Source: Thermoguttaceae bacterium
GTDB lineage: Bacteria; Planctomycetota; Planctomycetia; Pirellulales; Thermoguttaceae
Direction: 5' to 3'
Assembly (NCBI GenBank): GCA_024653385.1
Contig: JANLFZ010000163.1
Coordinates: 1 to 12,173 of the forward strand
DNA length: 12,173 nucleotides
Shown here: positions 1-7,086 of the stretch, in pieces
How the letters are laid out: the number at the start of each line of letters is the position of its first letter
Numbering within the stretch: the stretch's first letter is position 1
The notes under the pieces: generated by a model
Databases searched by the model: none
Seen by the model: the letters and a program-made list of their open reading frames with translations, nothing else
Told to the model about the DNA's origin: nothing
Program-made: the position numbers and the translations under genes

Positions 1-393
1 TTCGGGATCGGCCTCGTCCTCGTCCTCGGCCGGCAACACCGGCTCGAGCGCCATCCCACAGATCGGACAAACGCCGGGCCCTGCCTGCCGCACCTCGGGA
101 TCCATCGGGCAGGTGTAGACCACTTCCCTGCGGCCGGAGTTGGAGGCCGTCTCGGAGGCCGAGGACGGGGGTATATGGGACAACCCGATCGTCGGCAACT
201 CGCCTAGCGGCGGCGCTTTCGCAGACGCACCGAGGTACTGTTGCGGATTGGCCTGGAACTTCTCGAGGCACCTCCGGCAGCAGAAGGCGTACGTTGTGCC
301 TTGATACTCGACGCGGTGTGGACCGGCAGGATCCACCACCATTCCGCACACGGGATCGCGGCCAATAGAGACCGGCATCGTCGGCAAATCCAT
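1..393 (-). CDS. N-terminus of a probable copper/heavy-metal P-type ATPase (YHS + heavy-metal-binding domains), cut by the left edge
   Basis: The 131 visible residues hold two small metal-binding modules. Residues about 12-56 form a YHS domain (DPVCGMVV with Cys16, then FCCRRC with Cys38, Cys39 and Cys42). Residues about 92-120 form a heavy-metal-binding domain (YTCPMDPEV, then GVCPICGMALEP, with Cys95, Cys109 and Cys112). This pair at an N-terminus is typical of P1B-type ATPases that pump Cu+ or related metals across the cytoplasmic membrane. The transmembrane and ATPase parts lie outside the window, so the pump itself is inferred. The second module has Asp98 where the family usually has His (CPMHPEV). 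An acidic tail (residues 123-131) follows. The ATG is supported by a GGAGG seven bases upstream. It is the last visible gene of a minus-strand run and starts 43 bases after its neighbour. Other proteins also carry these domains, so the exact family is not certain. Confidence 0.8.
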   Translation of the reverse strand, partial: MDLPTMPVSIGRDPVCGMVVDPAGPHRVEYQGTTYAFCCRRCLEKFQANPQQYLGASAKAPPLGELPTIGLSHIPPSSASETASNSGRREVVYTCPMDPEVRQAGPGVCPICGMALEPVLPAEDEDEADPE

Positions 394-400
394 GGGGGAG

Positions 401-405
401 CCTCC
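401..405 (-). promoter_or_regulatory. Strong ribosome binding site for the P-type ATPase gene
   Basis: On the minus strand this reads GGAGG, seven bases before the ATG at 393, and fixes that start. It is one half of a perfect 10-base palindrome (CCTCCGGAGG, 401-410), which could in principle partly hide the site in mRNA. Confidence 0.6.
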
Positions 406-436
406 GGAGGGATTATTCGCCCCACGTCGCCGGCGG

Positions 437-1498
437 TCAATCGAGCCACTCGTCGCGGTGCGCGGCCACGAAGGCGTCGTCGTTCAGCGCCGGGTAGGTG
501 CGGTAGACGCGGTCGATTTCCTCACGCTGGCCGGGGCTGAGCGTCTCGTTCGGATCGAGGCACCAGATGCCCTCGAAAAGCCCTTGGCGGCGAAGGACCT
601 CGTGCAGGCCGGCGATGCAGCCGGCAAAGCCGTTCGCCACGTCGAAGAAGGCCGCGTTGGCGTCGGTCACCGCGGCGGCTTGCCCGAGCAACTCGTCCGA
701 GACGCAACCCGCGGCCACGGCCCGGTGGCATTGCTCCAGCAACTCGACGGCTCCGCGGGTCCACACGGCCCAGTGTCCCAACAGTCCGCCGACGATGCGC
801 CGCTCGACCGCGCGCCCGTCGAGGCGGAAGCGATAGGGGGTCACCAGGTCCAAGACGATGTTGTCGTCGTTGCCGGTGTAGAGGGCGATGTCGTCGCGGC
901 CCGACTCGGCCACGGCCCGCACCACGTCGAGCGTCTGGTAACGGTGGAACGGAGCGATCTTGATCGCCACGACCGACTCGACCTCGGCGAACCGCCGCCA
1001 GAAGGAGAACGGAAGGACACGCCCGCCCACGGCCGGCTGAAGATAAAAGCCCACCAAGGGAATCACCTCGCCCACGGCGCGGCAATGGGCCAAGAGGGTG
1101 TCGTCGTCGGCCTCGCGCAGCGCGGCCAGGCTCAAGAGGCCCGCGTGGTAGCCGAGGTCGCGCGCCAGCGCCGCCTCGGCCGCGGCCTGTTCGGTCCGGC
1201 CGCAGACGCCCGCGATGCGCACCAAGGGCTCGCCGCGCCGGGCGTCGAGGCGGTCGAACTCGTCGCGGCCGAGTTCCAACAGCGGCCGGAACAATCCGAC
1301 TTTGGGGTCGCGGATGGCGAATTGCGTCGTATGGACGCCCACGGCGATGCCGCCTGCCCCGGCCGCGGAGTAGTAGCGCCACAAGGCACGCTGGCGGCGC
1401 TCGTCGAGTCGCCGCCGGGCATCGAGGGCCAAGGGACTCGCGGGAATCACCAGGCCGCCCAGGAGTAACTGGTGAAGTCTCGGATGCAGCCTAGGCAT
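437..1498 (-). CDS. Dihydrodipicolinate synthase (DapA) family lyase/aldolase
   Basis: A 353-residue protein of the class I aldolase DHDPS/N-acetylneuraminate lyase family, which uses a Schiff-base lysine to join or split pyruvate-like keto acids with an aldehyde. The expected catalytic elements are present: a Thr-Thr pair (residues 57-58, HTTQF), Tyr152 in GFYLQPA and Lys180 in AIKIAPF, spaced as in the family. It is longer than typical DapA (about 290-300) and the GTTGE motif is altered, so it is probably not the lysine-pathway enzyme; the substrate is unknown. The reading frame stays open far upstream (to 3370), but the part before 1498 overlaps the real epimerase gene in another frame. 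The chosen ATG follows GGAG at normal spacing. It lies 41 bases after the epimerase gene and is presumably co-transcribed with it, which hints at a shared sugar-acid or keto-acid pathway (inference). Confidence 0.85.
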   Translation of the reverse strand: MPRLHPRLHQLLLGGLVIPASPLALDARRRLDERRQRALWRYYSAAGAGGIAVGVHTTQFAIRDPKVGLFRPLLELGRDEFDRLDARRGEPLVRIAGVCGRTEQAAAEAALARDLGYHAGLLSLAALREADDDTLLAHCRAVGEVIPLVGFYLQPAVGGRVLPFSFWRRFAEVESVVAIKIAPFHRYQTLDVVRAVAESGRDDIALYTGNDDNIVLDLVTPYRFRLDGRAVERRIVGGLLGHWAVWTRGAVELLEQCHRAVAAGCVSDELLGQAAAVTDANAAFFDVANGFAGCIAGLHEVLRRQGLFEGIWCLDPNETLSPGQREEIDRVYRTYPALNDDAFVAAHRDEWLD

Positions 1499-1539
1499 GG
1501 CAGTCTCCAAGCCGAACTCACCGAAGGACGCAACTCCGT

Positions 1540-2565
1540 TTAGAACCTCCCATCGCGGGCCTGGAACTTCGTCGGCTTGCCGTGCGTGACGCCCCCGCGC
1601 AGAAGCCAGTCGGCGATCCAACGCATCATCTGGTCCGGCGTCACGGTGGGCCGGCCGAGCAGCTCGTAGCCTAGCCGGCCGTTGCTCAAGAGGGCATCCG
1701 GGGCCTCGGACCCCGTGATCCGCACCGGCTTGCCGAACAGGCGTCCGAACTCCGCGGCGACATGGCGCACGTGCAGTTCCTCCGGCCCGGCCAGGTTGAT
1801 CGCTCGGGGCGGCACGGCGGCATGCTCGATCGCCCGCAGCGTCATCGCGTTCGAGTCGCCCTGCCAGATGGCGTTGAAATAGCCCATCGTCACGTCCACC
1901 GGCTGCTCGGCGAGCACCTGCTGGGCGATGTCGACGAGGATGCCGTAGCGCGGCTCTTGGGCGTAGTTCAGTCGCAAGAGGACGACGGGCATGTTGAACT
2001 TGCGGCTGAAGTAGGCCAGGATCCGCTCGCGCCCCAGGCAGCTTGCGCCGTACTCGCCGACCGGGGCCAAGGGGTCGCTCTCGACCGATCCACCGCGGCC
2101 AGCCGGGACGAGCGGATACACGTTGCCCGTCGAGTACGAGACAAGCCGGCTCTTGGGGAAGCGTTCGCAGACCATCCCCGGCAGGTACGTATTCATGGCC
2201 CAGGTCATGTCCTCCTGGCCGGTCGTGCCGAACTTCATCGCTGCGAGGTAGTAGAGGTTTGGGACCTCGGGCAGGCGGGCCAGGGCGTCGCGATCGAGCA
2301 GGTCGCAGGCGATGGTCTCGATGCCCCACGATTCCAGACGCTGGCGCAGGGCCCGGTCCGAAAACCGGGCGACGCCGTAGACCCGACGCCGCGCGCCGGC
2401 TTCGTCGCTGGCCCGGCGGGCCATGCGAGCCAATGTCGGCCCGATCTTGCCGCCGACGCCCAAAAACATCAAGTCGCCCTCGACGCGCCGCATCGTCTCG
2501 ACGACCTCCGGCGTCGGCCGGCTCAAGAGGTCCTCCAATTGTTCGACATCGGCGATGCTCGTCAT
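1540..2565 (-). CDS. NAD(P)-dependent epimerase/dehydratase-like (extended SDR) protein
   Basis: A 341-residue Rossmann-fold protein. A glycine-rich nucleotide loop (GVGGKIG, residues 36-42) follows a short N-terminal extension. Next come an Asp-Leu-Leu segment (88-90), the LAAM segment (108-111), a Ser-rich strand (SYSTGNVY, 143-150) and the active-site region EYGASCLGRE (171-180). The C-terminal half has the NLAGPEEL segment common to sugar-nucleotide epimerases and dehydratases. The usual YxxxK is incomplete: Tyr172 is present, but the lysine position appears to be Cys176. The enzyme may therefore use altered chemistry or only bind the nucleotide. The ATG follows GGGAG. It sits 21 bases after the secreted-protein gene and 41 before the DapA-like gene, so the three probably belong to one operon. 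The substrate cannot be assigned. Confidence 0.8.
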   Translation of the reverse strand: MTSIADVEQLEDLLSRPTPEVVETMRRVEGDLMFLGVGGKIGPTLARMARRASDEAGARRRVYGVARFSDRALRQRLESWGIETIACDLLDRDALARLPEVPNLYYLAAMKFGTTGQEDMTWAMNTYLPGMVCERFPKSRLVSYSTGNVYPLVPAGRGGSVESDPLAPVGEYGASCLGRERILAYFSRKFNMPVVLLRLNYAQEPRYGILVDIAQQVLAEQPVDVTMGYFNAIWQGDSNAMTLRAIEHAAVPPRAINLAGPEELHVRHVAAEFGRLFGKPVRITGSEAPDALLSNGRLGYELLGRPTVTPDQMMRWIADWLLRGGVTHGKPTKFQARDGRF

Positions 2566-2586
2566 CGGCGGATCTCCCAGGCGACT

Positions 2587-3417
2587 TCAAAGCGATCCCA
2601 CGGCCAGAAGCGTGTTCTTGGCCGGCAGGCTGAACGGATTCGAGTAGTGGTGGACCTCGGCGACCTGCTTGCCGCCCTCGACGATCGGCGTGGGTTGCTC
2701 GACGATGAAATCGGCGAAGTCCGGTGCATTGAATGCGACGAACGCCAGGCGCAGACACTCGATCTGCGGATCGCAAGGGGTGGAGAGGTCGGGAAACGCG
2801 ATCGGCCCCGTGTCGACCTGATAGAGCTTCTTTTCGAGGCTGATGTTCATCGTCTTCACGGGGTATTCGATCACGGCCCGGATGCCCTCGTGGCCGGCGA
2901 TCTCGGTCCGGGCGACCAACGGCAGCCCGCAAGCCGTGGCGTCGCGGATCTTCTCCCATGTGTCGAGCACCGTGACCTGGCCGGCCTCGACCAGCTTGAG
3001 GTTCGGCGGGCCCCACAGGTCTTCGACCTTCCGGAGTTGCCGATACGACGGACTGGCCGCCGCCCGGCGACGGAAGACGAGCCAGTGCCCCTCGCCCAAT
3101 ACCGGCAGAAAGTCGTAGTTCTCTTTCTGGAAGAGATCCTTGGGGGCGAAGGTGTTCTCGCTCTTGCACGAAGCGCAGGGATAGTAGTCGGCGGCCCGGC
3201 CCGTGCGCGGATCGACGATCGTGGTGCGGCTCTCGATGACGAACCGCACCGCGTTGAACGAAGCGGTGCCGCAGATGAACGACCGCCCGTAGTCGAGACA
3301 GCGTGGCGGCGTCTTCGCGTCCGCTGAGGGCGCACCGGCAGCGGCACGACGGGCCGAAAGCGCCCCGCACGATGCGGCAACCAGGCCCTGCACAAGCCTA
3401 CGTCGGTTGAGAAGCAT
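2587..3417 (-). CDS. Exported protein of unknown function with twin-arginine-like leader
   Basis: I do not recognise a named family for this 276-residue protein. The N-terminus (MLLNRRRLVQGLVAASCGAL, then an Ala-rich stretch to about residue 30) has consecutive arginines before a hydrophobic segment, so it looks like a Tat-type export signal, though without the full SRRxFL consensus. The mature part has a CxxC pair (Cys81 and Cys84, in YPCASCK) that could bind a metal or form a disulfide, and several further cysteines (49, 163, 215, 221). No membrane segment is visible after the leader. The frame is open upstream to 3480, which would overlap the toxin gene. I prefer the ATG at 3417 because AGAGGA lies seven bases upstream and because the leader then begins the protein. 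Its place ahead of the epimerase and DapA-like genes suggests a role in the same process, possibly as a periplasmic partner. Confidence 0.75.
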   Translation of the reverse strand: MLLNRRRLVQGLVAASCGALSARRAAAGAPSADAKTPPRCLDYGRSFICGTASFNAVRFVIESRTTIVDPRTGRAADYYPCASCKSENTFAPKDLFQKENYDFLPVLGEGHWLVFRRRAAASPSYRQLRKVEDLWGPPNLKLVEAGQVTVLDTWEKIRDATACGLPLVARTEIAGHEGIRAVIEYPVKTMNISLEKKLYQVDTGPIAFPDLSTPCDPQIECLRLAFVAFNAPDFADFIVEQPTPIVEGGKQVAEVHHYSNPFSLPAKNTLLAVGSL

Positions 3418-3424
3418 TGGGGAA

Positions 3425-3430
3425 TCCTCT
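3425..3430 (-). promoter_or_regulatory. Ribosome binding site deciding the start of the exported protein
   Basis: AGAGGA on the minus strand, seven bases before the ATG at 3417. It supports this start over the upstream in-frame ATG at 3480, which lies inside the toxin gene and would place 21 polar residues before the signal peptide. Confidence 0.6.
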
Positions 3431-3458
3431 TTGTCCGACGGCATGGAGCGTTCGCGGA

Positions 3459-3869
3459 TTAGCTCGACGGCACTTGCCAATCCTCGATTGCCAACCCGGA
3501 AACGCGACCAAACTCCAGGGTATTATGCGTGACCAGCACCAGTCCGTTTGAGACTGCGATCGCGGCGATTTGCAGGTCGTTGGGACCGATGAGAGCGCCG
3601 CGGCCCGCTAAGTTCGCGCGGAGCTTCCCGTAGACATGACTTGCCGCATCATCGAAAGGGAGGCTCGGGATTGCGGAGAAAAACGAGGACAAGAGTGCCA
3701 AGTTGGCAGAAACGTACGCGCTTCGGTAGGCGCCGTAGAACAGCTCAGCCTTGACAACGGAACAAAGTCGCAACTCGTCCGGCACCGTGTTTCGAATCCG
3801 CTCGATAATCGCGGCATTCCGTCCGCGAAGGTACTCGATACACGTGTTCGTGTCGAGCAGGTATGGCAT
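3459..3869 (-). CDS. vapC: VapC-type PIN-domain toxin ribonuclease
   Basis: A 136-residue PIN-domain protein, the usual VapC length. It begins with the hallmark MPYLLDTN. Counted from this ATG, the acidic metal-binding residues are Asp6 (LLDTN), Glu42 (VKAELFYG) and Asp98 (GPNDLQIAA), followed by the THN segment (114-116) and Glu119. These bind Mg2+/Mn2+ in a ribonuclease that typically cuts tRNA or rRNA and is held inactive by its antitoxin; the target here is unknown. All core residues are present, so it is probably active. The antitoxin stop and the toxin ATG overlap as TGATG, which indicates translational coupling. A GTG three bases upstream (3870-3872) is an alternative start, but the AGGA spacing favours the ATG. 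The gene ends 41 bases before the exported-protein gene. Confidence 0.92.
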   Translation of the reverse strand: MPYLLDTNTCIEYLRGRNAAIIERIRNTVPDELRLCSVVKAELFYGAYRSAYVSANLALLSSFFSAIPSLPFDDAASHVYGKLRANLAGRGALIGPNDLQIAAIAVSNGLVLVTHNTLEFGRVSGLAIEDWQVPSS

Positions 3870-4117
3870 CACAGATCCTCGCGCACCTCATATTCGCCCT
3901 GCGGCCCGCGAACTAACTCGCCCTGCCATGCCCCCGCGGTCTGCTCGATGAAACCCGGCGGCCAGCCGGAAGATGCAGGGACGACCACCGACGGTTCCGG
4001 CTTCGGTTGAAGCACGACGACCACCTCGTAGTCTGCGTTGACAAGGCCGACGGGAATCTCCAGACGGAGCACGCCGTCTTCCCCAGCCCGTGAGTTCACT
4101 TGGATTACTTTGGCCAT
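3869..4117 (-). CDS. Antitoxin partner of the VapC-type toxin
   Basis: An 82-residue protein directly upstream of, and overlapping, the PIN toxin. Residues about 1-37 (short beta-rich segment with VNSRAGEDG, LRLEIPVG and YEVVVVLQP) resemble the N-terminal dimerisation/DNA-binding part of small antitoxins. A Pro/Ser-rich hinge follows (about 38-49), then a C-terminal tail with GWPPGFIEQTAGAWQGE, a type of segment seen in antitoxins paired with PIN toxins, where it wraps the toxin and blocks its active site. By analogy the protein should neutralise the toxin and, with it, repress their shared promoter. It is the first gene of the minus-strand run. No strong ribosome binding site is seen before the ATG. 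The assignment rests mainly on size, tail motif and position. Confidence 0.8.
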   Translation of the reverse strand: MAKVIQVNSRAGEDGVLRLEIPVGLVNADYEVVVVLQPKPEPSVVVPASSGWPPGFIEQTAGAWQGELVRGPQGEYEVREDL

Positions 4118-4343
4118 GAGTCTGTCTGGTAGTTCTTGCCTGTGCCGACGAGACTGCCCTTGGGCCCTTAGGGCGGATTCACACCGTCATCCCAATTTTA
4201 CGTCCCTTGCCGCACGGCGCACAGGTGGGCCCCGGTCTGGCCGCGTTCCGATTCCGCGGCGGCTCTTGCGGTCGGCCTCGCCGGAAGATAAGACACAGGG
4301 GTTTCCAGGACTTCCCCCGCCTCTTGCGCACCAAGGTACAACC
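4118..4343. promoter_or_regulatory. Divergent intergenic region, probable promoters for both directions
   Basis: These 226 bases separate the leftward antitoxin operon from the rightward isomerase gene, so promoters for both must lie here or inside the genes. On the minus strand TAAAAT (4195-4200) matches a sigma-70 -10 box at five of six positions, 77 bases before the antitoxin ATG, but no good -35 is seen. Toward the isomerase I see only weak matches. A short inverted repeat (GCCCT/AGGGC, near 4156-4174) has a five-base stem and is not convincing as an operator. Confidence 0.35.
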
Positions 4344-5279
4344 ATGAGGAATCCTCGACCCAGCCCCTTGCTTACGAAATCGGTCTCTCGTCGACAGTTT
4401 CTCGGCGCGGCCGCGGCCGTCGCGGCGGGGTATGCCATGGCGCCGGCCGTCGAGTGTGCCGAGCCCGGGCGGAGCAAAGTCGTTGTCGGCGCCCATCCCT
4501 GGGTCTACGCGGCCACGCAGCCCGGCTACGACATCACCCCGATCCTGCCGCAGATCTTCGCCGACATGGCGTACGCGGGCATGGAGGGGATCGAGCTGAT
4601 GCACACGGCGCTGAGGCCTGCCGACGCGGTCGAGCGGATCGGCGAGCTGGCCGAGAAACACCGGCTGCCGGTAATCGGCACGTCGTTCGGCGGCGCAATG
4701 TGGGACCGCAAGCAACACGCCGCCGTGATGGACGATGCCGAATTGGTCATTACGCGACTGGCCAAACTCGGCGGCACGACGCTGGGCACCTCGGTCGGTC
4801 AGGCCCCCAAGAAGAAAACGCCCGAGCAGCTCGACGCCCAGGCCGAGGTGCTGCGCAAGATCATCGCGCTGGGCCGGAAGCACGGCGTGACGCTCAATCT
4901 CCACAACCACACGTATGAAGTGGTCGATGGCATGCACGACCTCAAGGGCACGCTCGCGAGGATTCCCGACGCCAAACTCGGCCCGGACCTCAACTGGCTG
5001 GTCCGCGGCGGGGTCGATCCGGTGGCCTTCCTCCGGCAGTACGGCAATCAGGTGGTGTTCCTGCATCTGCGCGACCAGCACGCCGACGGCAAGTGGTCCG
5101 AGGCGCTGGGCGAGGGGACGATGGACTATGCGGCCATTGCCGCCGCCCTCAAGGAGATTCCGTTCCGAGGCCACGCGGTGATCGAACTGGCCCACGAGCG
5201 GGATTTCAAGCCGACCCGGCCGCTGCGGGAAAGTCTCAAGAAGAGCCGCCAGTTCGTGCGAAAGGTGTTGGGGTACTGA
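4344..5279 (+). CDS. Tat-exported sugar-phosphate isomerase/epimerase-like TIM-barrel protein
   Basis: A 311-residue protein of the xylose-isomerase-like TIM-barrel (AP endonuclease 2) superfamily. The N-terminus is a clear Tat signal: SRRQFL at residues 15-20, a hydrophobic Ala-rich stretch to about 36, and a likely cleavage region near residue 39. It is therefore exported folded, often with metal already bound. Candidate metal and active-site residues sit at the usual strand ends: Glu84 (GIELMH), His187/His189 (LHNHTYE), Asp215 (GPDLNW), His241 (FLHLRD) and Glu281 (VIELAHE). The usual reaction is isomerisation or epimerisation of a sugar or keto sugar; the substrate is unknown. The frame is open upstream to 4038, but the ATG at 4344 has AAGG seven bases before it and puts the Tat motif at the N-terminus. 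Exported copies of this family are common in planctomycetes (general knowledge). Confidence 0.88.
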   Translation: MRNPRPSPLLTKSVSRRQFLGAAAAVAAGYAMAPAVECAEPGRSKVVVGAHPWVYAATQPGYDITPILPQIFADMAYAGMEGIELMHTALRPADAVERIGELAEKHRLPVIGTSFGGAMWDRKQHAAVMDDAELVITRLAKLGGTTLGTSVGQAPKKKTPEQLDAQAEVLRKIIALGRKHGVTLNLHNHTYEVVDGMHDLKGTLARIPDAKLGPDLNWLVRGGVDPVAFLRQYGNQVVFLHLRDQHADGKWSEALGEGTMDYAAIAAALKEIPFRGHAVIELAHERDFKPTRPLRESLKKSRQFVRKVLGY

Positions 5280-5364
5280 CCCGTTTTCGCCGGCTTCGCC
5301 GCGACAATTGGGGTAGTCCCCGTCAGCAGTCACGATCCTCCGGACCCGAAAGGGTAAAGCGAGC

Positions 5365-6756
5365 ATGTGCCCATCGGCCTCGAAGGCCCTGTTTCCCTTG
5401 CCGCTGAATCTGTTCGAGCGGTACATGCTCTTGGACGATCGGCCCGATTACCCCATGACCTTTGCCTTGCAGGCTCGGTTGGCGGGCCAAGTGCGCCGAG
5501 CGGCCTTCGAGGCTGCCCTGGAGGAGACTGTTGAACGCCATCCCCTGCTTCATGCCGTGGTGGATACCGGCGCAAAGGGGGGGGCCGTTTGGGTCGATGC
5601 GGGTTCGGTCGGTCCGGCCCTTACCTGGCAAGGCGGCAACACGCCGATCGACAGCACCGCGGCCACGCGCATCGATCTGAGGCGTGAGCCGGGTTTGCGC
5701 GTGTGGGTTCGACAAGACGCGGACTCGACCGAGGTGGTTCTGTCCGTGCACCATGCCTGTTGCGACGGGATCGGTTTGCTTCAGGTGTTAGGCGACCTGC
5801 TGGCAAGCTACGGGTTGCGCACCGCGACGGGCGACGCCAAGCCTGTTCTAGCCCCCCTCGATGTCGGGCAACTGCTTGCGCGGGGCCGTTTCACGGTCGA
5901 AATTCCCGAGGGCATAAGCCGGACCCGCATCCTGTGGGATACCCTGAAGGAGGCAGCCAAGTGGATTGGGCGTCCCCCCACGCCACTGGGGCTCTCCCGC
6001 AGCGAGAAGGCCAACGAACCGACGCCCCCGCTAAGCTATCCAGGAATCCTTTTTCATACGTTCAGCGAGGCGGAGACGCGCCGGATGCGCGCCGCTGCCC
6101 GCAAACGCAACGCGACCCTGAACGACTTGCTGCTTCGCGACTTGTTCGTGACCTGTTCCGAGTGGAACCAGACTGAGCATCCGAGCCGGCCGGGCCGCTG
6201 GCTGCGGATCAACATGCCGCAAAACCTCCGCGAGCGGCAACACGATCGAATGCCCGCGGCCAACGCGATGAGTCAGGCTTTTCTTACCCGCCGGGCGGCC
6301 GATTGCACGGATCCCAAGGCGCTGCTCGAAGGCCTGCGCCGCGAGACGGAAGCGATTCGACGTTGGCGTCTGGGGCTTTATTTTCTCGGGGGCTTGTCGA
6401 TTGCCGAGCGAATACCGGGGGCGCTCCGTCTGGGCATGGCCCTCCTGGGACGACGGTGCCATGCAACCACGGTCTTGACGAACATCGGTGAGTTCACACG
6501 ACGCTTCACGGCTCGACTGCCGCGCCGCGGCGGACGCATTGTTGCGGGCGATCTCATCCTCGAACGACTTGTCGGGATGCCGCCACTGCGCCCGAAGACG
6601 TATGCCGGCTTTGGTGCGGGAACCTACGCGGGCGAGCTGACTGTCACGGTTCGAGGCGACTTCCATCGATTCCGCGCAGATCGTTTGGAGCGATTGCTCC
6701 GGCTGTACGTGGCTCGTTTATCTGCCAACATCGGCGTAGCCGATAGAGGTGGCTAG
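5365..6756 (+). CDS. Stand-alone condensation-domain-like acyltransferase
   Basis: A 463-residue protein with the two-lobed fold of non-ribosomal-peptide condensation domains and PapA/wax-ester-synthase-type acyltransferases. The signature HHxxxDG is intact: His129, His130, Asp134 and Gly135 in VHHACCDGIG. The N-terminus (PLPLNLFERYMLL, about 11-23) and ERHPLLHA (57-64) also match the start of such domains, as does the RINMPQNLRER segment and the TNIGEF segment in the second half. His130 is expected to activate an alcohol or amine that attacks an acyl thioester, giving an ester or amide. There is no carrier or adenylation domain, so it probably works in trans on an acyl chain held elsewhere. 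It starts 85 bases after the isomerase gene and precedes the thioester-reductase and synthase genes on the same strand, so I infer that it transfers or releases their product. The acceptor is unknown. Confidence 0.82.
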   Translation: MCPSASKALFPLPLNLFERYMLLDDRPDYPMTFALQARLAGQVRRAAFEAALEETVERHPLLHAVVDTGAKGGAVWVDAGSVGPALTWQGGNTPIDSTAATRIDLRREPGLRVWVRQDADSTEVVLSVHHACCDGIGLLQVLGDLLASYGLRTATGDAKPVLAPLDVGQLLARGRFTVEIPEGISRTRILWDTLKEAAKWIGRPPTPLGLSRSEKANEPTPPLSYPGILFHTFSEAETRRMRAAARKRNATLNDLLLRDLFVTCSEWNQTEHPSRPGRWLRINMPQNLRERQHDRMPAANAMSQAFLTRRAADCTDPKALLEGLRRETEAIRRWRLGLYFLGGLSIAERIPGALRLGMALLGRRCHATTVLTNIGEFTRRFTARLPRRGGRIVAGDLILERLVGMPPLRPKTYAGFGAGTYAGELTVTVRGDFHRFRADRLERLLRLYVARLSANIGVADRGG

Positions 6757-7086
6757 GACGGGACGAACGCGTTGTTTGGGCAAATTGGACAGGCGCGGCC
6801 TTTCCCCTACAAGTCGCCCGACCTTCCCAGACGAAGCTACAAGACGGGTCGCAACACATGGTCGATCCGCCAGGATCGTCGCGACCGACCCCGTCTTGGA
6901 TGCCGGGTCATGCTGCCGACGTGCAACGCGCGGACGAATCGCAGGCAACCCGAATCCACTACTTTAGGGGGACTATTGCCCATACCGACGCCCTTGACTA
7001 CCTTCGCAACATTGCCTAGGTATGAAGGTCAGGCATCGGCCTCTGATACCACCCATTAGGACTGTACGCCATCGCCCGAGTCTGAA
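6757..7086. other. Gene-free stretch with a strong inverted repeat and a possible promoter
   Basis: These 330 bases hold no convincing gene; the short open frames are Arg-rich and unlike neighbouring coding sequence. They contain the inverted repeat described separately (6840-6898). About 90 bases before the next gene is TTGACT (6994-6999), a good -35 match, but 17 bases downstream TAGGTA is a poor -10 match. The stretch therefore may hold a separate promoter for the reductase and synthase genes, or may only be a spacer or a decayed gene. Confidence 0.4.
6840..6898. repeat. Inverted repeat with a nested hairpin
   Basis: The left arm CAAGACGGGTCG (6840-6851) pairs with CGACCCCGTCTTG (6886-6898), a 12-base stem with one bulged C. 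Inside it, CGATCC (6863-6868) and GGATCG (6873-6878) pair perfectly around a GCCA tetraloop. As RNA this would make one long hairpin with an internal loop. No run of T follows on either strand, so it is not a standard intrinsic terminator. It lies 83 bases after the acyltransferase stop. It could be a Rho-type terminator aid, an mRNA-stabilising structure, a protein-binding site or a small repeat element. Confidence 0.55.

Noticed and set aside
392..3327. Long plus-strand open frames opposite the DapA-like, epimerase and exported-protein genes
   Set aside because: High GC leaves the opposite strand open. The products are rich in Arg, Gly, Val and His, show no family motif, and lie opposite well-supported genes.
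1499..3370. Minus-strand open frame continuing upstream of the DapA-like gene, giving a 977-residue protein with 437-1498
   Set aside because: The upstream part overlaps the epimerase and exported-protein genes in another frame and is Arg/Gly/Pro-rich with no domain; only the last 353 residues look real, and they have their own start and ribosome binding site.
5310..5321. GGGG-TAGT-CCCC hairpin after the isomerase gene as a terminator
   Set aside because: Only a four-base stem and no T-run follows.
4179..5426. Minus-strand open frame of 415 codons opposite the isomerase gene
   Set aside because: Antisense shadow of a clear TIM-barrel gene; its product has no recognisable motif.
6749..7059. 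Small plus-strand open frames in the gene-free stretch as a small gene
   Set aside because: Arg/Pro/Thr-rich products, no ribosome binding site or motif, and overlap with the inverted repeat.
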